The notes below the pieces were generated by a model. The model was not told the origin of the DNA. It did no database searches and saw only the letters and a program-made list of their open reading frames with translations. This document shows positions 10,588-23,082 of a stretch of 64,000 nt of DNA, in pieces (positions within the stretch are counted from its first letter, which is position 1; each line of letters starts with the position of its first letter). Location: NCBI GenBank assembly GCA_036927565.1, contig JAYESD010000001.1:14198001-14262000 (forward strand). The letters are read 5' to 3'. This DNA comes from Tuctoria greenei (Eukaryota; Streptophyta; Magnoliopsida; Poales; Poaceae). Position numbers and translations under genes: made by a program.

Positions 10588-11736
10588 CGGGAGAGGCAAC
10601 GATCCCGGAGGTGGGACCACCATCATTAGCGCTAAGAACATCAATGGTAGCCCCCCCCCTGAGAGGTGTCGGTGTTGGAGCTTGAGGTCCGACGTCGGAG
10701 CTTGGCGATGGTGCAGGAGCGTCCACCATTGACGCTAAGAACGTCGATAGCGGGCACCCTTGGAAGGTGCCGGTGCCGAAGGTTGAGATCCGACGGTAGA
10801 GCCCGAAGAAGGGTGAAGTCCTGCACAAGAGTGACAACAGAAAGAGCAATAGTTCTCATTGGTTAAAATCTTCCTGCCCTCAGTTTTGTTGTGGCTTAAG
10901 GTCCTTAGCCAGGCTACGGGGCCTAAGTAATTCAGTGCGATAGTATCCGAGTACTGGGTACCACATCACCAAGGAACGTGTGCTGTCCAGACCCGCCTTA
11001 CTTTGATGCAATATTAGAATAGGTAGAGTGGCGTACTTAGGATGCTGGACCAGGCTAAATCTATAGCATACTCCAGACCTGTCATTGGCATTAGTTTTAA
11101 GGCAAGTAGGCCATTCAGCGGGCACGAGATCCCAAATGAGAAGACTATCAGAAATACACAAACACATCACAGGTACTACATGCTGTCCGTCTGCAGCAGG
11201 ATAGCACAACTCTCACCGTGGGCAAACAGAAAGATGTAACAGAGCGAAAAAGGGAATAATATGCATAATATTTAAGCATGATTATGTGAACATGGTGACA
11301 ATATCCGTATTTTGGTTATTGCTTTGTCTAGGAGCATGTGACTTTCTATACCCGGTACTGAACTGCAATGCTGGGGAGGAAGAGTGCATTGGCGTAGGGT
11401 AACAGAGCACGACTTTGGGTGCAAGACCAGGCTAACCAGGCTGCAAACTCTTGACCTGTCACGGACATTGGTCTTTCGGGGGACTTCGGACCCCAGTACT
11501 CAGCCTCAGCATTGGAAAGGTAGAGTGTGCATATTTAGGGTGCACGACCAGACTAAGTAGGTAGCACACTTCGGATCTCCAATATTCAGCTGCAAGAAAG
11601 GAAGAGTGCACATCCTTAGGGTGCAGCACTAGGCTAAGCAGACAGAGCACTCCGAACCCTCTATTGGCATTAGCTTTTCATGGGAGTGACCATTCAGCGC
11701 CATGAGACTCCAAATAGTAAAATAACCAAGGAGACC
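10588..11736. repeat. T1 internal region with two sets of diverged repeats, no gene seen
   Basis: At 10600-10800 a phrase like ATTAGCGCTAAGAACATCAATGG recurs as ATTGACGCTAAGAACGTCGATAG (start about 10634 and 10726) beside short GGTGCCGG words. At 11020-11700 a second degenerate set recurs around TTAGGGTGCA...GACCAGGCTAA (near 11038, 11416, 11536 and 11617), and a longer block with CATTGGCATTAG...CCATTCAGCG...CCCAAAT occurs at 11083 and again at 11663. Units are about 80-120 bp and unevenly spaced. Confidence 0.5.
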
Positions 11737-14382
11737 TGTAGCACCCTCATTTTCATCCATCATGCATTGCATACATTCAAATACATGTCTAACATAATCA
11801 ATATAAAAAGAAATAAGTTTAAAATAAATTTAGAGTAAAACTGCACTTAAAAATTCTGGGAAGTGCGGACTAGTCTATTTTTAGTGCAGACTAGTATGAT
11901 ATCTCTCTGACCTCCATCAGACTAGTCTGTTTTTGCTGCGGACTAGTATTTTTTTGCCTCTGGACAGTTTTGGATTAGTTCGGTCCGTTGCGGACTAGTC
12001 TGGTATTCCAGGAATCCTTGAAATTTTGCTAAGTCCTGTACTTGTCCGAACTTGTCCGTTTTCCCTCTGACTAAAATAAGACTTGTCCGGTTTTGGACAG
12101 ACTTGTCCGATTTCCCTCTGACCAAGTTCGTACTTGTCCGATGTCTAGCTCGGACTTGTTCGATTTCTTTTTGTCTAACTTCGGACTAGTCTGACCCCTT
12201 TTCTGCGACTCCAAGTTGATCTTTTATTTCACGACTTGTTTTTGGGTTTTACCTTAAGTGGGCCTAAGGACGTCGTATTTAACTCTTTTTGGAGCCCATG
12301 TGGGACCCCACACCAGCCTCAACCCTTCCCAAACTCGAATTCCATCAAACCCTAGCCTCCACCTCTATGTAAACAACCCCACCCCTTGACTTAACATCCT
12401 TTTGCCTCAATCAAAAGTCCACCCAAACCCTAGTTTGTGGGTAGCCGCCATGAAGGAGGGAGAAGGAGATCTCGAGCAAGAAGAAGAAGAGGAGGAAACA
12501 AAAGAGGATCAAGATCTCCATCAAGTTTCGTTCTTCATCAACAATCCACCTCGAAGTTCTTCATCAACCCTAGATCATCAAGATCCAAGTGTTGCCTCCA
12601 AAACACTTGATTCATTAGAGTCCGAAACACCTGGTATACCTTCTACTCTCTATTTCTCACGTGAATTCAACCTTGTTAATCCAAATTCATGTCGATCTAG
12701 GAAAAATCTAGTTCGTTGTTCCTGCGAAGAGCGGACTGGTCCAGTCCATAGCGGACTAGTCCGACTTTGCGATCTATTTACTGCTGAATTAAATCTAAAC
12801 TGGTTCGAATTAATTCCAAACCTGTTCAAACTTGTTAAAAACTATTAGAACTAGTTAGTAAACATAATTAAAAACTTATTAACAAGTTTTACTTCACAAT
12901 TGCATGAATCATGCATGTCATGTCATATTGAGTAATATATGTTCACTTATTGATTATAATTCTTGTCTTGTATGTTTATTGCGTGGATTAGACATATTTG
13001 TGCTAGAGAGTGCCGCGGACGATCTCCAGCACCAGGAGTTTGAAGTCTTGACCCAAATCAAGCTCAAGAGCAAGGCAAGTATCCTTGAACATATTGATCC
13101 TGTTTTTGACAATAAATGTTTTGTTTGCAAAACTACATGCTTGTGTTAATTTGATGGGAATCCTATGATAGGAAGTTTACTAGCTTTGTTTAACCACCAT
13201 TGTCACCTGGAATATATGGTAGAGAGTCGGGAAGGGCTTTTTACCTTTTTGCATCGCTTAACTAATTGGGATGGGAAAACAACACTACACATTTAATTAT
13301 GCATTAATGATATTAGGGTTAATATGAACTGGTTAATATGATATGGTAATGGGTGACCTAAGCAAGAGTGGTACGTGGATGGGTTGGATGTTATGGTGGT
13401 TGCTTGCTTTAGATCCAAGGACCGTTTCATGCGAGAATAAGTCAGGACAACAGTGCCACCACAAGGCCAAGTATGGGTGTGGCATAGCTGATTAATTAGG
13501 GTATTGCTAGTATTGCATGGATCATTTGGCGCACCGGGGAAGGGGAGTCGGATTGGGTTTGGATATGGTTGGCGGGACTCCCTGGGATCCGAATGGCACA
13601 AGAGGGGGCCCTTGGTTGAAGATGTGCTCAGTTGGAGACATCGCTACCAGTGAAACCTTAGTGGGTTCGTACATACGAGTAATGCCTTTGTAAAGGCTAT
13701 TTTGTGGTCTCTTGGCCATGCACCTATGGTAGTGTTTTGGCATAATAGAGGTTTTTCTTTAGTCACCGACGGGTGATGAAATCACAAACACGTGGGTAAA
13801 GTGGTACAAACTCTGCAGAGTATTAAAACTATCATGATAGCCGTGCTCCCGGTTATGAGCACCTAGACAACTTCCATGATTACAAGGAAACTTGGGATTT
13901 GGGATGGTTTGGTCCTGGTTAAGGTTGATAATATGGCTATGGCTGGACATGGATTAAATTCTGGTATTGAATATGGTTAATGGTAATGATGAAATCTGGT
14001 ATATGGCGATGGATATGAAATATGGACTGGTATTATGGTAACTTCATGGCTTATGATGGGTTTACTTCACATACATATAATATATTGCTTTTCAAATGTT
14101 TTAATTTACTTTTCAGCACTTTGCCATTACTATATTCGTCATTTGATCAGCTACATGTCATACTTTCCACACTTGCTGAGTACGACATGTACTCACTCTT
14201 GCAATTCCCCCACCAACAGTGGCAGGTTAGATTTGGGAGTATAACAATGATAATTCAGAGTTCTATGCCGTGTCTGCCGTCAGCTTTGCCTGTGGTGTTG
14301 ATTGGAGCTGCGCAATACTCTTATGCTTGTGTTGCTTAGTTTTCTTCATTGCTTATTTAGTGTATTTCTGCTGCATTAGTTC
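11737..14382 (+). mobile_element. Tekay-like LTR B (solo or truncated), interrupted by T2
   Basis: Starts TGTAGCACCCTCATTTTC and runs parallel to the 5' LTR of A (14716-17546) through the palindrome array, TATA region, purine-rich GAAGAAGAAG leader, TATGGT-rich segment and the CTTGCTGAGTACGACATGTAC box. It stops 160 bp short of the LTR end, at the T2 LTR start. No internal region follows, so it may be a solo LTR or an LTR whose element continues beyond T2. The TATA box has decayed to TATGTAAAC (about 12367). Confidence 0.75.
11855..12200 (+). promoter_or_regulatory. Palindrome array in U3 of LTR B
   Basis: About ten diverged copies of CGGACTAGTCCG or CGGACTTGTCCG in about 340 bp, spaced 20-45 bp, separated by words such as ATCTCTCTGACC and CCCTCTGAC. 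Two more copies sit at 12735-12765 near the leader. The same array is in LTR A and in the Sireviruses. Confidence 0.75.
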
Positions 14383-14715
14383 TGTCGGTATCCTGCGTAT
14401 CGGGTACCCCACGGCACCGCAAGAAGTGCAAGAGAGTTCCACCTGTCAAAGTTAAAGGTCTCCTCAGGCCTCACACGTCATACTACACCGAACCATCATC
14501 CCTCATATGGGTAGCTCTGAGATTGACACGTGTAATGTAAGTCCGGAGCTAAACTCCCAACATAGGGAAGTTCCGCAATCAACACGTGTATAATGACCTC
14601 AGACCTAACCCCCAGCAGAGGGAAGCTCCGGTCCCAACACGTGTATAGCGGTTTCGGAGCTACCTCCCCGCGAAGGGAAGCTCCGAAGCTGCCACGTGTG
14701 GAGCCTCTGGACCTA
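14383..14715 (+). repeat. 5' LTR of T2, first part
   Basis: The first 100 bp nearly match the LTR at 63898-64000. It continues with four CACGTG-containing units (GAGATTGACACGTGTA, CAATCAACACGTGTA, CCAACACGTGTATAGC, GCCACGTGTGG) that alternate with AGCTCCG words, and ends with ACCTA, the target duplication of A. Confidence 0.75.
14711..14715. other. Target site duplication of element A, left copy (ACCTA)
   Basis: ACCTA before the A start and ACCTA at 58166-58170 after its end are identical 5-bp duplications. They tie together two ends lying 43 kb apart and show that both flanks belong to one T2 LTR. Confidence 0.8.
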
Positions 14716-14841
14716 TTTAACACCCTCATTTTCATGCATCATATCCTACATACATTCATATACATGTTTAACATTAACCCACATAAAGAGGAACGAGTTT
14801 AAAATTTATTTGGAGCAAAACCGCATTAAAATGCTGAAAAG

Positions 14842-15165
14842 TGCGGACTAGTCTGATTTTGGTGAGGACTACTTCGATTTCTCTCTGATTAAAAACGGAC
14901 TTGTCCATTTTTGCTGCGGACTAGTCTGATTTTGCCTCTGGAAACTTTCGGACTTGTTCGATTTTGTGTGGACTAGTCTGATATTCCAAGAATCCTTGAA
15001 AATTTGCTAAGTCCCTGGACTTTTCCGGACTAGTCTGGTCTTCCAGCAGACTTGTCTGTTTTCCTCTCTGACTAAAGTCTGACTTGTCCGATTTTAGGCC
15101 AGACTTGTCCGATTTTCTCTCTGGACATTTTCAGACTAGTCTGGTCCTTTTCAGAATTGTTCGAT
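14842..15165 (+). promoter_or_regulatory. Palindrome array in U3 of LTR A (5')
   Basis: About nine copies of CGGACTAGTCNG or NGGACTTGTCCG with spacer words CGATTTCTCTCTGA and TTTTCTCTCTGG, ending about 170 bp before the TATA box. The 3' LTR copy at 22497-22830 keeps more perfect palindromes. Confidence 0.75.
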
Positions 15166-15330
15166 ATTTCGCGACTCCAAGTTGATCTTTTTTTTACGAC
15201 TTGTTTCTTGGGGTTCACATTTAGTGGGCCTAGGGACATCGTGCCTAACTCTTTTAGAGCCCATGTGGGACTCTAAACTGGCCTCTACTCCTCTCAAACT
15301 TGATATCCATCTAACCCTAGCCTCCACCTC

Positions 15331-15340
15331 TATATAAACA
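15331..15340 (+). promoter_or_regulatory. TATA box of LTR A
   Basis: TATATAAACA following CCTCCACCTC. The same context recurs in the 3' LTR (CTATATAAACAACC, about 22987). Transcription should begin about 30 bp downstream, which would place the GA-rich leader in R/U5. Confidence 0.6.
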
Positions 15341-17549
15341 GCTCCACCCCTTGGCTTGACATCTATTTACCACTTTTCCACCCCACCCAAACCCTAGTTC
15401 GTGGAGAGCCACCACCAAGGAGGGAGGAGGAGATCCCAAGCAAGAAGAAGAAGAGGAGGAAACGAAAGAGGATCAAGATCTCCATCAAGTTTCGTTCTTC
15501 ATCACCAATTCATCTCCAAGTTCATCATCAACCCTAGATCATCAAGATCCAAGTGTTACCTCCAAGTTTCTTGATTCATTGGAGTTCTAAACACCTGGTA
15601 TACCTTCTATTCTCTTTTCCTTACGAGAATTGAACCCCTAATCTCCAAATTTACGTCGATCTAGAAAACCCTAGTTCGCTAGTTCTGCGAAGTGCGGACT
15701 TGTCCGACCTTCTGCAGACTAGTCCGATTTTGCTGACTAAATTGTGTTGAATTGATTCTAAAAGTAGATCTAATCAAATCCAAACCTGTATAAACTTGTT
15801 AAAATCTATTAGAACTAGTTAGGGATTATTAAAAGCAATCTATTAACAAGTTCTACATTGCATTTGTATCAATCATGCATATCATGTCATATTGAGTAAT
15901 ATTTGTGCACTCTTTGATTGTGTTTCTTGTCTTGTATGTTTATTGTGTGGATTAGACGGATTTGCGCTAGAGAGTGCCGCGGAGGATCTACAGCACCAAG
16001 AGTTTGAAGGTTTTGACCCGAACCAATCCCAAGATCAAGGCAAGTGTCCTTGAAGCATATTGATCATGTTTTAAAATAAATGTTTTGTTTGCAAATTGCA
16101 TGCTTGTGTCAATTTGATGGGAAATACTATGCTAGGAAGTTTACTAGTTTTGTTTACCACCCTTGTCACCTGGAAATATGGTAGAGAGTCGGAAAGGGAT
16201 TTTTACCTTTTGCTTCGCTTAATCAACTGGGATGGGAAAACAACTATACCACTCAATTTAATTATGCATGGATGGGATTATGGTTAACATGAACTGGTTA
16301 AATATGATATGGTAATGGGTGATCTAAGCAAGCCTGGTATGTGGATGGGTTGGATGTTATGGTGGTTTTGCTTGCTTTAGATCTAAGGACCGGTTCGTGG
16401 AGCGATCATCCAGGATTTACAGTGCCACCACAAGGCCAAGTATGGGTGCGTCATAGCTAATTAATTAAGGCTTTGCTAGTGCTATTTAGACCATTAAGGA
16501 TGCTCGGGGAAGGGGTAGTCAGATTCGGTTTGTTGATGATTGGTGGGACTACCCTGGGATCCGAATGGCTCAAGAGGGGGCCCTTGGTTGAAGATGTGCT
16601 CAGTTGGAGACATCGCCACCGGTGAAATCTCAGTGGGGTCTAAATAGGCTAGTAATTCCTTTGTAAAGGCTACTTTGTAATCTCTTAGCCACACACCGAC
16701 GAAAGTGTGAGAAGGCATAATATAGGTTCTAGTCATCGAAAGGTGATGAAATCACAAACACGTGGGTAAAGTGGTACAACCTCTGCAGAGTGTGTCTAAA
16801 ACTCTCATGATAGCCGTGCTCCCGGTTATGAGCAACCTGGACCCTCACATGATTAGAGGAAAATTGGGAATTTGGAATGGTTATGGTTGGTATTATGGTT
16901 ATCATTGGTATTATGGTTATGGATGGTTATGAATTGAATTCTGGTATTGAATAAGGATATTGGTATATGATGATGGATATGGAATATGGACTGGTATTAT
17001 GATAACTACATAGCTTATGATGGGTTTATTTCATATACATCTAATATATTGCTTTTTTTCAAGTGTTTTAATGTACTTTTCAGCACTTAACCATTATTAT
17101 ATTCGTCATTTGAATTAGCCACATGTCATACTTTCCACACTTGCTGAGTAGGACATGTACTCACTCTTGCAACCCCCCCCCCCCCTAACAGTTGCAGGTC
17201 AGGATTGGGAGTTTAATGGCGATAATGTGGAGTTCTAGGCCGTGTCTACCGTCAGCTTTGCCTGTGGTGTTGCATGGAGCTGCGCTATACCCTATCGCTT
17301 ATGCTACCTAGCTGTTTGGCTTGCTTATTTAGTTTATTTCCACTGCATTAGTTGGACTTGTCATTAATATTCATTAGAGTTTGTATCCCAAGATAATATG
17401 GTTTGTGCAATAAAATTTGGTTAATAAATCTTGTTCTGTGGTAATTTTTTGTATACTCTTTTGTGAATGCACTCGTGTATGTGTGTTGAACGTCCTGGGC
17501 ACACATATGCGTTCACTTGGTTCATTTTTCGGAACTGGGTGTCACGGAT

Positions 17550-17562
17550 TGGTATCAGAGCC
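17550..17562 (+). other. Primer binding site of A
   Basis: TGGTATCAGAGCC, complementary to the initiator tRNA-Met 3' end, three bases after the LTR. Confidence 0.85.
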
Positions 17563-17809
17563 AGAGGTTGACCGTATGATGCAGCTTAGATAGAATGGAC
17601 ACTTTAGAGCACATAGGAGCACTTAGGAATCGATGTGTTTTTGCTTCGAGTGCTATTTGCTATATATTGTTTGCTTGTGTGCTTAATAGAGGATTTTGGG
17701 ATGTTTTAGCATTGCCATGTCCGCGTAGGCTAGTTAGTTGTCTAGTTTCATATCCCTTGATGCATATAGTTGGGGAGTTTTCTAATTCTTACCTATTGCT
17801 TTTCTTCAG

Positions 17810-20800
17810 ATGGTGATGACTCACAACTAGAGGGATGGCAATGATGAGGCGGAGAACCATGGAGTACCTCAAAACAACAATGGACAAGGACCTGCCCAAG
17901 GAGCTATCAACATTGAGCAGCTTTTGGCTAAGCAAAACCAGCTCATGCAGACCATGATACAGACAATTGGACAACTGCAGGCTAGTAACATCAATAATCA
18001 GCCCCACATGCCTCCACCGCCACCCCCACCTCCTCATAACCGGTTGGGAGAGTTTATGCGGACTAGGCTACCAACCTTTGCTCAAGCCGCTGACCTTATG
18101 GATGCGAATGATTGGCTCAAGTCCGTGGAGAAGAAGCTAGCTATTGTCCAATGCAGTGACCGGGAGAAGGTTCTATTTGCATCTCACCAACTAGTTGGAG
18201 TTGCTGCCGATTGGTGGGACTCCTTATGCAATGCCCATGAGAACCAAGAGAGAATTACTTGGGATGAATTCAAGGAGAACTTCCGTTCTCATTATGTGCC
18301 GGAAGGAGTTATGATTTTGAAGAGGCAAGAATTTGAGAACTTGAGGCAGGGAAAATTGAGTGTGGATGAATACCTCAACAAATTCACTCAACTTTCAAGG
18401 TATGCCCCTGAGGATGTGAGCCAGGACAGCCGGAAATAATACTTGTTCATGAGGGGCTTGAACAATGAAATCCATGTGCAACTACTCAATTGTGATTATG
18501 TCAATTTTCAAAAGCTTGTGGACAAAGCAATCATGGTTGAGAACAAGGTCCGTGAGATGGAGCAAGACAACAAGAGGAAGGCGCCATATCAAGGACAGCA
18601 ACAAGGAAGTAATGTGCACCCTCGCTTTGCGCCTCCTAATGCGCCATATTACAACTCCTCTACTCCTTTACAGAGCCTTGGTTATGCACCGCGCCCAACT
18701 CAGTTTGTGCAGCAGCGCCCCATTATGCAAGCACCTAGGCCTCCAATGTCTTATGCACCTCATGCCAACTATTCTGGTGCCAATGCTCAAAACCAAGCTC
18801 GCCCCAATAATTCTGATGGAGTTAAGAAGTGCTATACTTGTGGAGAAGCTGGACACTTTGCGCATCAATGTCCTTAGTTAGGCCTTGGTCAAGGAAGTAA
18901 TGCACCGAGGCAAAACCCAAGACCCAATGGAGGACAGCCACAAGGGAACCGCGGACAGCAAAATTTTGCTTGTGGCAATGTGAACCATGTCTCTACGGAG
19001 GATGCTCAACAAGCGGATGACGTGGTCATTGGTATGTTTCTCGCCAACTCCAACCCCGCGACTATGTTGTTTGATTCTGGAGCATCGCATTCATTCATTG
19101 CATCAAAGTATGTTGCCAAGTATAGTTTTCCTATATCTCATATAAAGTTTACTCTATTGGTTAAGTCTCCTGGAGGAGAGATGAGGACAAATATAGTATG
19201 TCCAAAAGTAAGCCTTAGAATAAGGGGGTAGACTTCTCCGCCAACCTCATTGTTTTGGACTGTCAAGGATTGGACATTATACTTGGTATGGACTGGTTGA
19301 GGAAGCACAATAGAGTTATCGAGTGTGCCACGAAGACGGTGAAGTTGACTAATGAAGAAGGGATCACTGTAGAATTTGAAGCAACTCAACATGCACCGAA
19401 GCAATTGGAGCTGGATCACATGGATGGTACTGCAATTGAGGAAATTCTGGTGGTGTGTGAATTTTTGGATGTTTTTCCAGACGAGTTGCCAGGTATTCCA
19501 CCTGATCGAGATATTGAGTTTGTTATTGATTTAATACTTGAAACTGCACCTATAGCTAAGAGGCCATATAGGATGCCTCCTATGGAATTAGCGGGGCTCA
19601 AGAAACAAATTCAAGAGCAACTAGAGAAAGGTTTTATTCACCCTAGTTCTTCACCTTGGGGAGCGCCTGTGCTGTTTGTGGACAAGAAGGATGGAACCCA
19701 AAGGATGTGTGTGGATAACCGAGCTCTCAACGAGGTAACAATCAAGAACAAGTACACCTTGCCACGCATAGAAGACTTGTTTTATCAGATGAAGGGTGCT
19801 TGTGTCTTCTCTAAGATTGATTTGAGATCGGGATACTTTCAAATGAAGATTAGACCATCGGACATACCAAGACAGCTTTTAGGACACGGTATGGATCTTA
19901 TGAGTACACTGTGATGTCCTTTGGATTGACCAATGCGCTTGCCTACTTTATGTACCTCATGAATAAGGTCTTCATGGAGTACTTGGATAGGTTTATTGTG
20001 GTGTTTATTGATGACATTATGATCTACTCGAAGGATGAAAAGGAACATGAGGAACGCTTGAGGCTTACGTTGCAGAAATTGAGGGAGCATCAATTGTATG
20101 CCAAGTTCAACAAATGTCAGTTTTGGTTATGGGAAGTGTCTTTTTTGGGTCATATCATCTCAGGAGGAGGAGTATCGGTTGAACCCAGAAAAGTGAGGGA
20201 TGTGCTAAAATGGGAACCCCCGCAAAACATAAAGGAAATAAGGTATTTTCTTGGAATGGTTGGATATTACCATCGATTCATCAAGGACTTTTCCAAGATC
20301 GCCAAGCCAATGACGAAATTGCTAATGAAGGGAAAAGCTTTCCATAGGACTCAAGCTTGTCAAGAAAGTTTTGAGGAGTTGAAGAAGAGGTTGACAACAG
20401 CCCCAATTTTGGTACTGCTAGATGTGAGCAAGAGTTTTGACATATATTGCGACGCCTCGAGACAAGGACTTGGATGTGTGCTCATGCAAGAAGGTCATGT
20501 GGTTGCCTATGAATCAAGACAATTGAAGAAACATGAGCAGAATTACCAAACACATGATTTGGAACTTCCAGCCGTAGTACACGCGTTGAAGATTTGGAGA
20601 CACTATATCCTTGGACATAGGTGTGAAATTTATATGGATCATAAGAGTTTGAAGTATATCTTCAGACAAACAGATCTGAATTTGAAGCAACGGAGATGGT
20701 TGGAGCTCATCAAAGATTATGATTTGGGGATCAACTATCATCCGGGAAAAGCCAATGTAGTGGCCGACACTTTGAGTAGAAAAGGAGTAAGTCATCAACT

Positions 20801-22370
20801 CACAGTTCGAGAGTTACCATCCGAGTTATGTAAGGAGTTCGAACGGTTGAACCTCGGATTTGTAAATGAGTTGGAGATGATGGAGTTAAATCCAACCCTA
20901 GAGCAAGAAATTCGGGAAGGCCAAAAATAAGGATGAGGAAATTCAGGAAATTAAGGAAAGGACCCAAGAGGGGAGAGAATTCAGATTTGATGAGGATGAA
21001 CATGGTACCTTATGGCTTGGAAAAAGGATTGTCGTGCCCAATGTAAAGCATATTCGGGAGACAATACTAAAGGAGGCACATGACTCGCCATACTCGATTC
21101 ACCCCGATTGTATGAAGATGTATAAAGACTTGAAGACTAGCTATTGGTGGGCTAGCATGAAGAAGGACATAGCTGAATACGTAGCTTTGTGTGATGTGTG
21201 CCAACGAGTCAAGGCGGAACATCAAAGGTCAGCTGGACTATTACAACCATTAGAGATTCCGGAATGGAAATGGCAAGAAATCGGTATGAACTTCATAGTT
21301 GGTTTACCACGTACTCAGTCCGATTACGACTCAATTTGGGTAATTGTAGATCGGTTAACTAAGTCAGCTCACTTTATTCCCGTCAAGACCACCTATAATG
21401 GAGAGAAATTGGCGGAACTGTACATGGGAAGAATCGTATGTTTGCATGGAGTTCCGAAGAAGATAGTTTCGGATAGAGGTTCACAATTCACTTCCAGGTT
21501 TTGGTAGAAATTGCATGAAGCGTTGGAAATGAGGTTGAATTTTAGTTCAGCGTATCACCCTCAAATGGATGGACAAACCGAGAGGATCAATCAGATTTTA
21601 GAGGACATGTTAAGAGCTTGTGCTTTAATGCATGGGAAAAGTTGGGACAAGAGCTTGCCATATGCAGAATTTTCATACAACAATAGTTACCAAGCAAGCT
21701 CGAAAATGTCACCATATGAAGCGCTTTATGGAAGGAAGTGTAGGACACCTTTATTCTGGAATGAGGCAGGAGAAACCCAAGTATTTGTTCTGGATGTGTT
21801 GCAAGAAACCGAAAAATAAGTCCAAATAGTTCGTGAAAACTTGAGGGCTGTCCAATCAAGACAAAAAGGCTATGCGGACAATAGGAGAAGGAAATTAACC
21901 TTTGAAGTGAGAGATTTTGTTTACCTCAAGGTGTCACCAATGAGAGGTCATAAGAGGTTTAACATAAGAGGAAAGCTAGCACCTCGATACATTGGACCAT
22001 TCAAGATTTTGGACAAAAGAGGAGAAGTAGCGTATAAGTTGGAGATGCCAACTCATCTTTCAGATGTCCATGATGTGTTTCATGTTTCCCAGCTCAAGAA
22101 GTGCTTGAGAGTACCAGAAGAACAAGTGTCAATGGAAGAGTTGGAGCTAGAGGAAGATTTGACCTATGCCGAGCAACCGACCAAAATCTTGGAAACCAAC
22201 GAGAGAGTAACAAGGAACAAGGTGATTTGATGGTGTAAAGTTCAATGGAAGCACCACACAGAAAAAGAAGCAACATGGGAATTGGAGGATGATATCAAGA
22301 AGGAATTTCCCTATCTCTTCTCTTCCACGTCAAATCTCGAGGGCGAGATTGATTTTAAGGGGGGTAGGTT
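17810..22370 (+). pseudogene. Gag-pol polyprotein of A (decayed)
   Basis: Parallel to the intact copy in C. Order: gag capsid (WWDSLCNAHENQERITW), zinc knuckle CYTCGEAGHFAHQC, protease DSGASHSF (19076), RT with FIDD (about 20007), RNase H (DASRQGLG), zinc-binding and catalytic integrase parts, chromodomain remnant. Lesions: TAG at 17828, TAA at 18437, TAG at 18875, a one-base loss in a G-run at about 19222, a one-base loss at about 19868, damage near 20925, TAG at 21505, TAA at 21817, TGA at 22228. Most stops replace CAG, CAA, AAG or CGA of the C copy. The frame runs on through the polypurine tract. Confidence 0.85.
22356..22368 (+). other. Polypurine tract of A
   Basis: AAGGGGGGTAGG just before the 3' LTR start at 22371, identical in C (50468-50479). 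Confidence 0.75.
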
Positions 22371-23082
22371 TGTAACACCCTCATTTTCATGCATCATACC
22401 CTATATACATTCATATACATGTTTAACATTAACCCACATAAAGAGGAACAAGTTAAAAATTTATTTGGAGCAAAACCGCACTTAAAATGTTGAAGAGTGC
22501 GGACTAGTCCAATTTTGGTGAGGACTAGTCCGATTTCTCTCTGACTAAAAACGTACTTGTCCGTTTTTGCTTCGGACTAGTCCGATTTTGCCTCTGGAAA
22601 CTTTCGGACCTGTCCGATTTTGTGTGGAGTAGTACGATATTCCAAGAATCCTTGAAAATTTGCTAAGTCCCTGGACTTTTCCAGACTAGTCCGGTGTTCC
22701 AGTGGACTTATCCGGTTTCCTCTCTGACTAAAGTCGGACTTGTCCGATTTTAGGCCACACTTGTCCGATTTTCTCTCTGGACATTTTCGGACTACTCCGG
22801 TCCTTTTCGGACTTGTCTGATATTTTGTGACTCCGAGTTGATCTTTTGTTTTACGACTTGTTTCTTGGGGTTCACATTAAGTGGGTCTAGGGACGTCGTG
22901 CCTAACTCTTTTAGAGCCCATGTTGGACTCTAAACCGGCCTCTACTCCTCTCAAACTCGAGATCCATCTAACCCTAGCCTCCACCTCTATATAAACAACC
23001 CCACCCCTTGGCTTGACATCTATTTGTCACTTTTCTACCCCACCCAAACCCTAGTTCATGGAGAGCCACCACCAAGGAGGGA
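22371..23082 (+). repeat. 3' LTR of A, first piece
   Basis: TGTAACACCCTCATTTTC onward, with a palindrome array at 22497-22830 and TATA at about 22987. It ends at ACCAAGGAGGGA, where S1 is inserted. The 5' LTR continues with GGAGGAGATCCCAAGC at this place. Confidence 0.85.

Larger units (their letters stand above)
9703..11736 (-). mobile_element. Tat-lineage Ty3/gypsy element T1 (minus strand), 3' LTR and adjacent internal part
   Basis: Read on the minus strand, a polypurine tract (GGTGGGCCCGGGGGCCAC) precedes an LTR that starts TGTCAATACC at 10568 and ends ACTTCGACA at 9703. The same tract and the same LTR ends are found in T2 (tract 63878-63897, LTR start 63898, LTR end TTCGACA at 58676), so the two are related families. 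LTR B interrupts T1 at 11737; the rest is predicted beyond the window. No T1 coding gene is recognisable here. Confidence 0.65.
14716..17546 (+). repeat. 5' LTR of A (about 2.83 kb)
   Basis: Begins TTTAACACCCTC (TGTAAC in the 3' copy) and ends GGGTGTCACG (TCACA elsewhere) before the primer site. It contains the palindrome array (14842-15165), a TATA box (TATATAAA, 15331), a GAAGAAGAAGAGGAGG leader, two palindromes near 15695-15730, and a downstream half shared with LTR C from the GGCAAGTGTCCTTGA box (about 16038) to the end. A C-run lies at 17170-17185. Confidence 0.85.

Noticed and set aside
10357..10849. Overlapping minus-strand frames (95 and 145 codons) in and beside the T1 LTR
   Set aside because: Low-complexity Pro/Ser/Gly frames across the LTR and polypurine tract, without conservation in T2.
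12402..12848. 148-codon open frame in LTR B
   Set aside because: It covers the GA-rich leader and a palindrome pair; the same region in LTRs A (two copies) is closed. It is untranslated LTR sequence.
17550..17562. tRNA-like sequence at the TGGTATCAGAGCC sites (also 24626, 45669)
   Set aside because: Only the short primer-site match is present, always just after an LTR end, with no cloverleaf around it.
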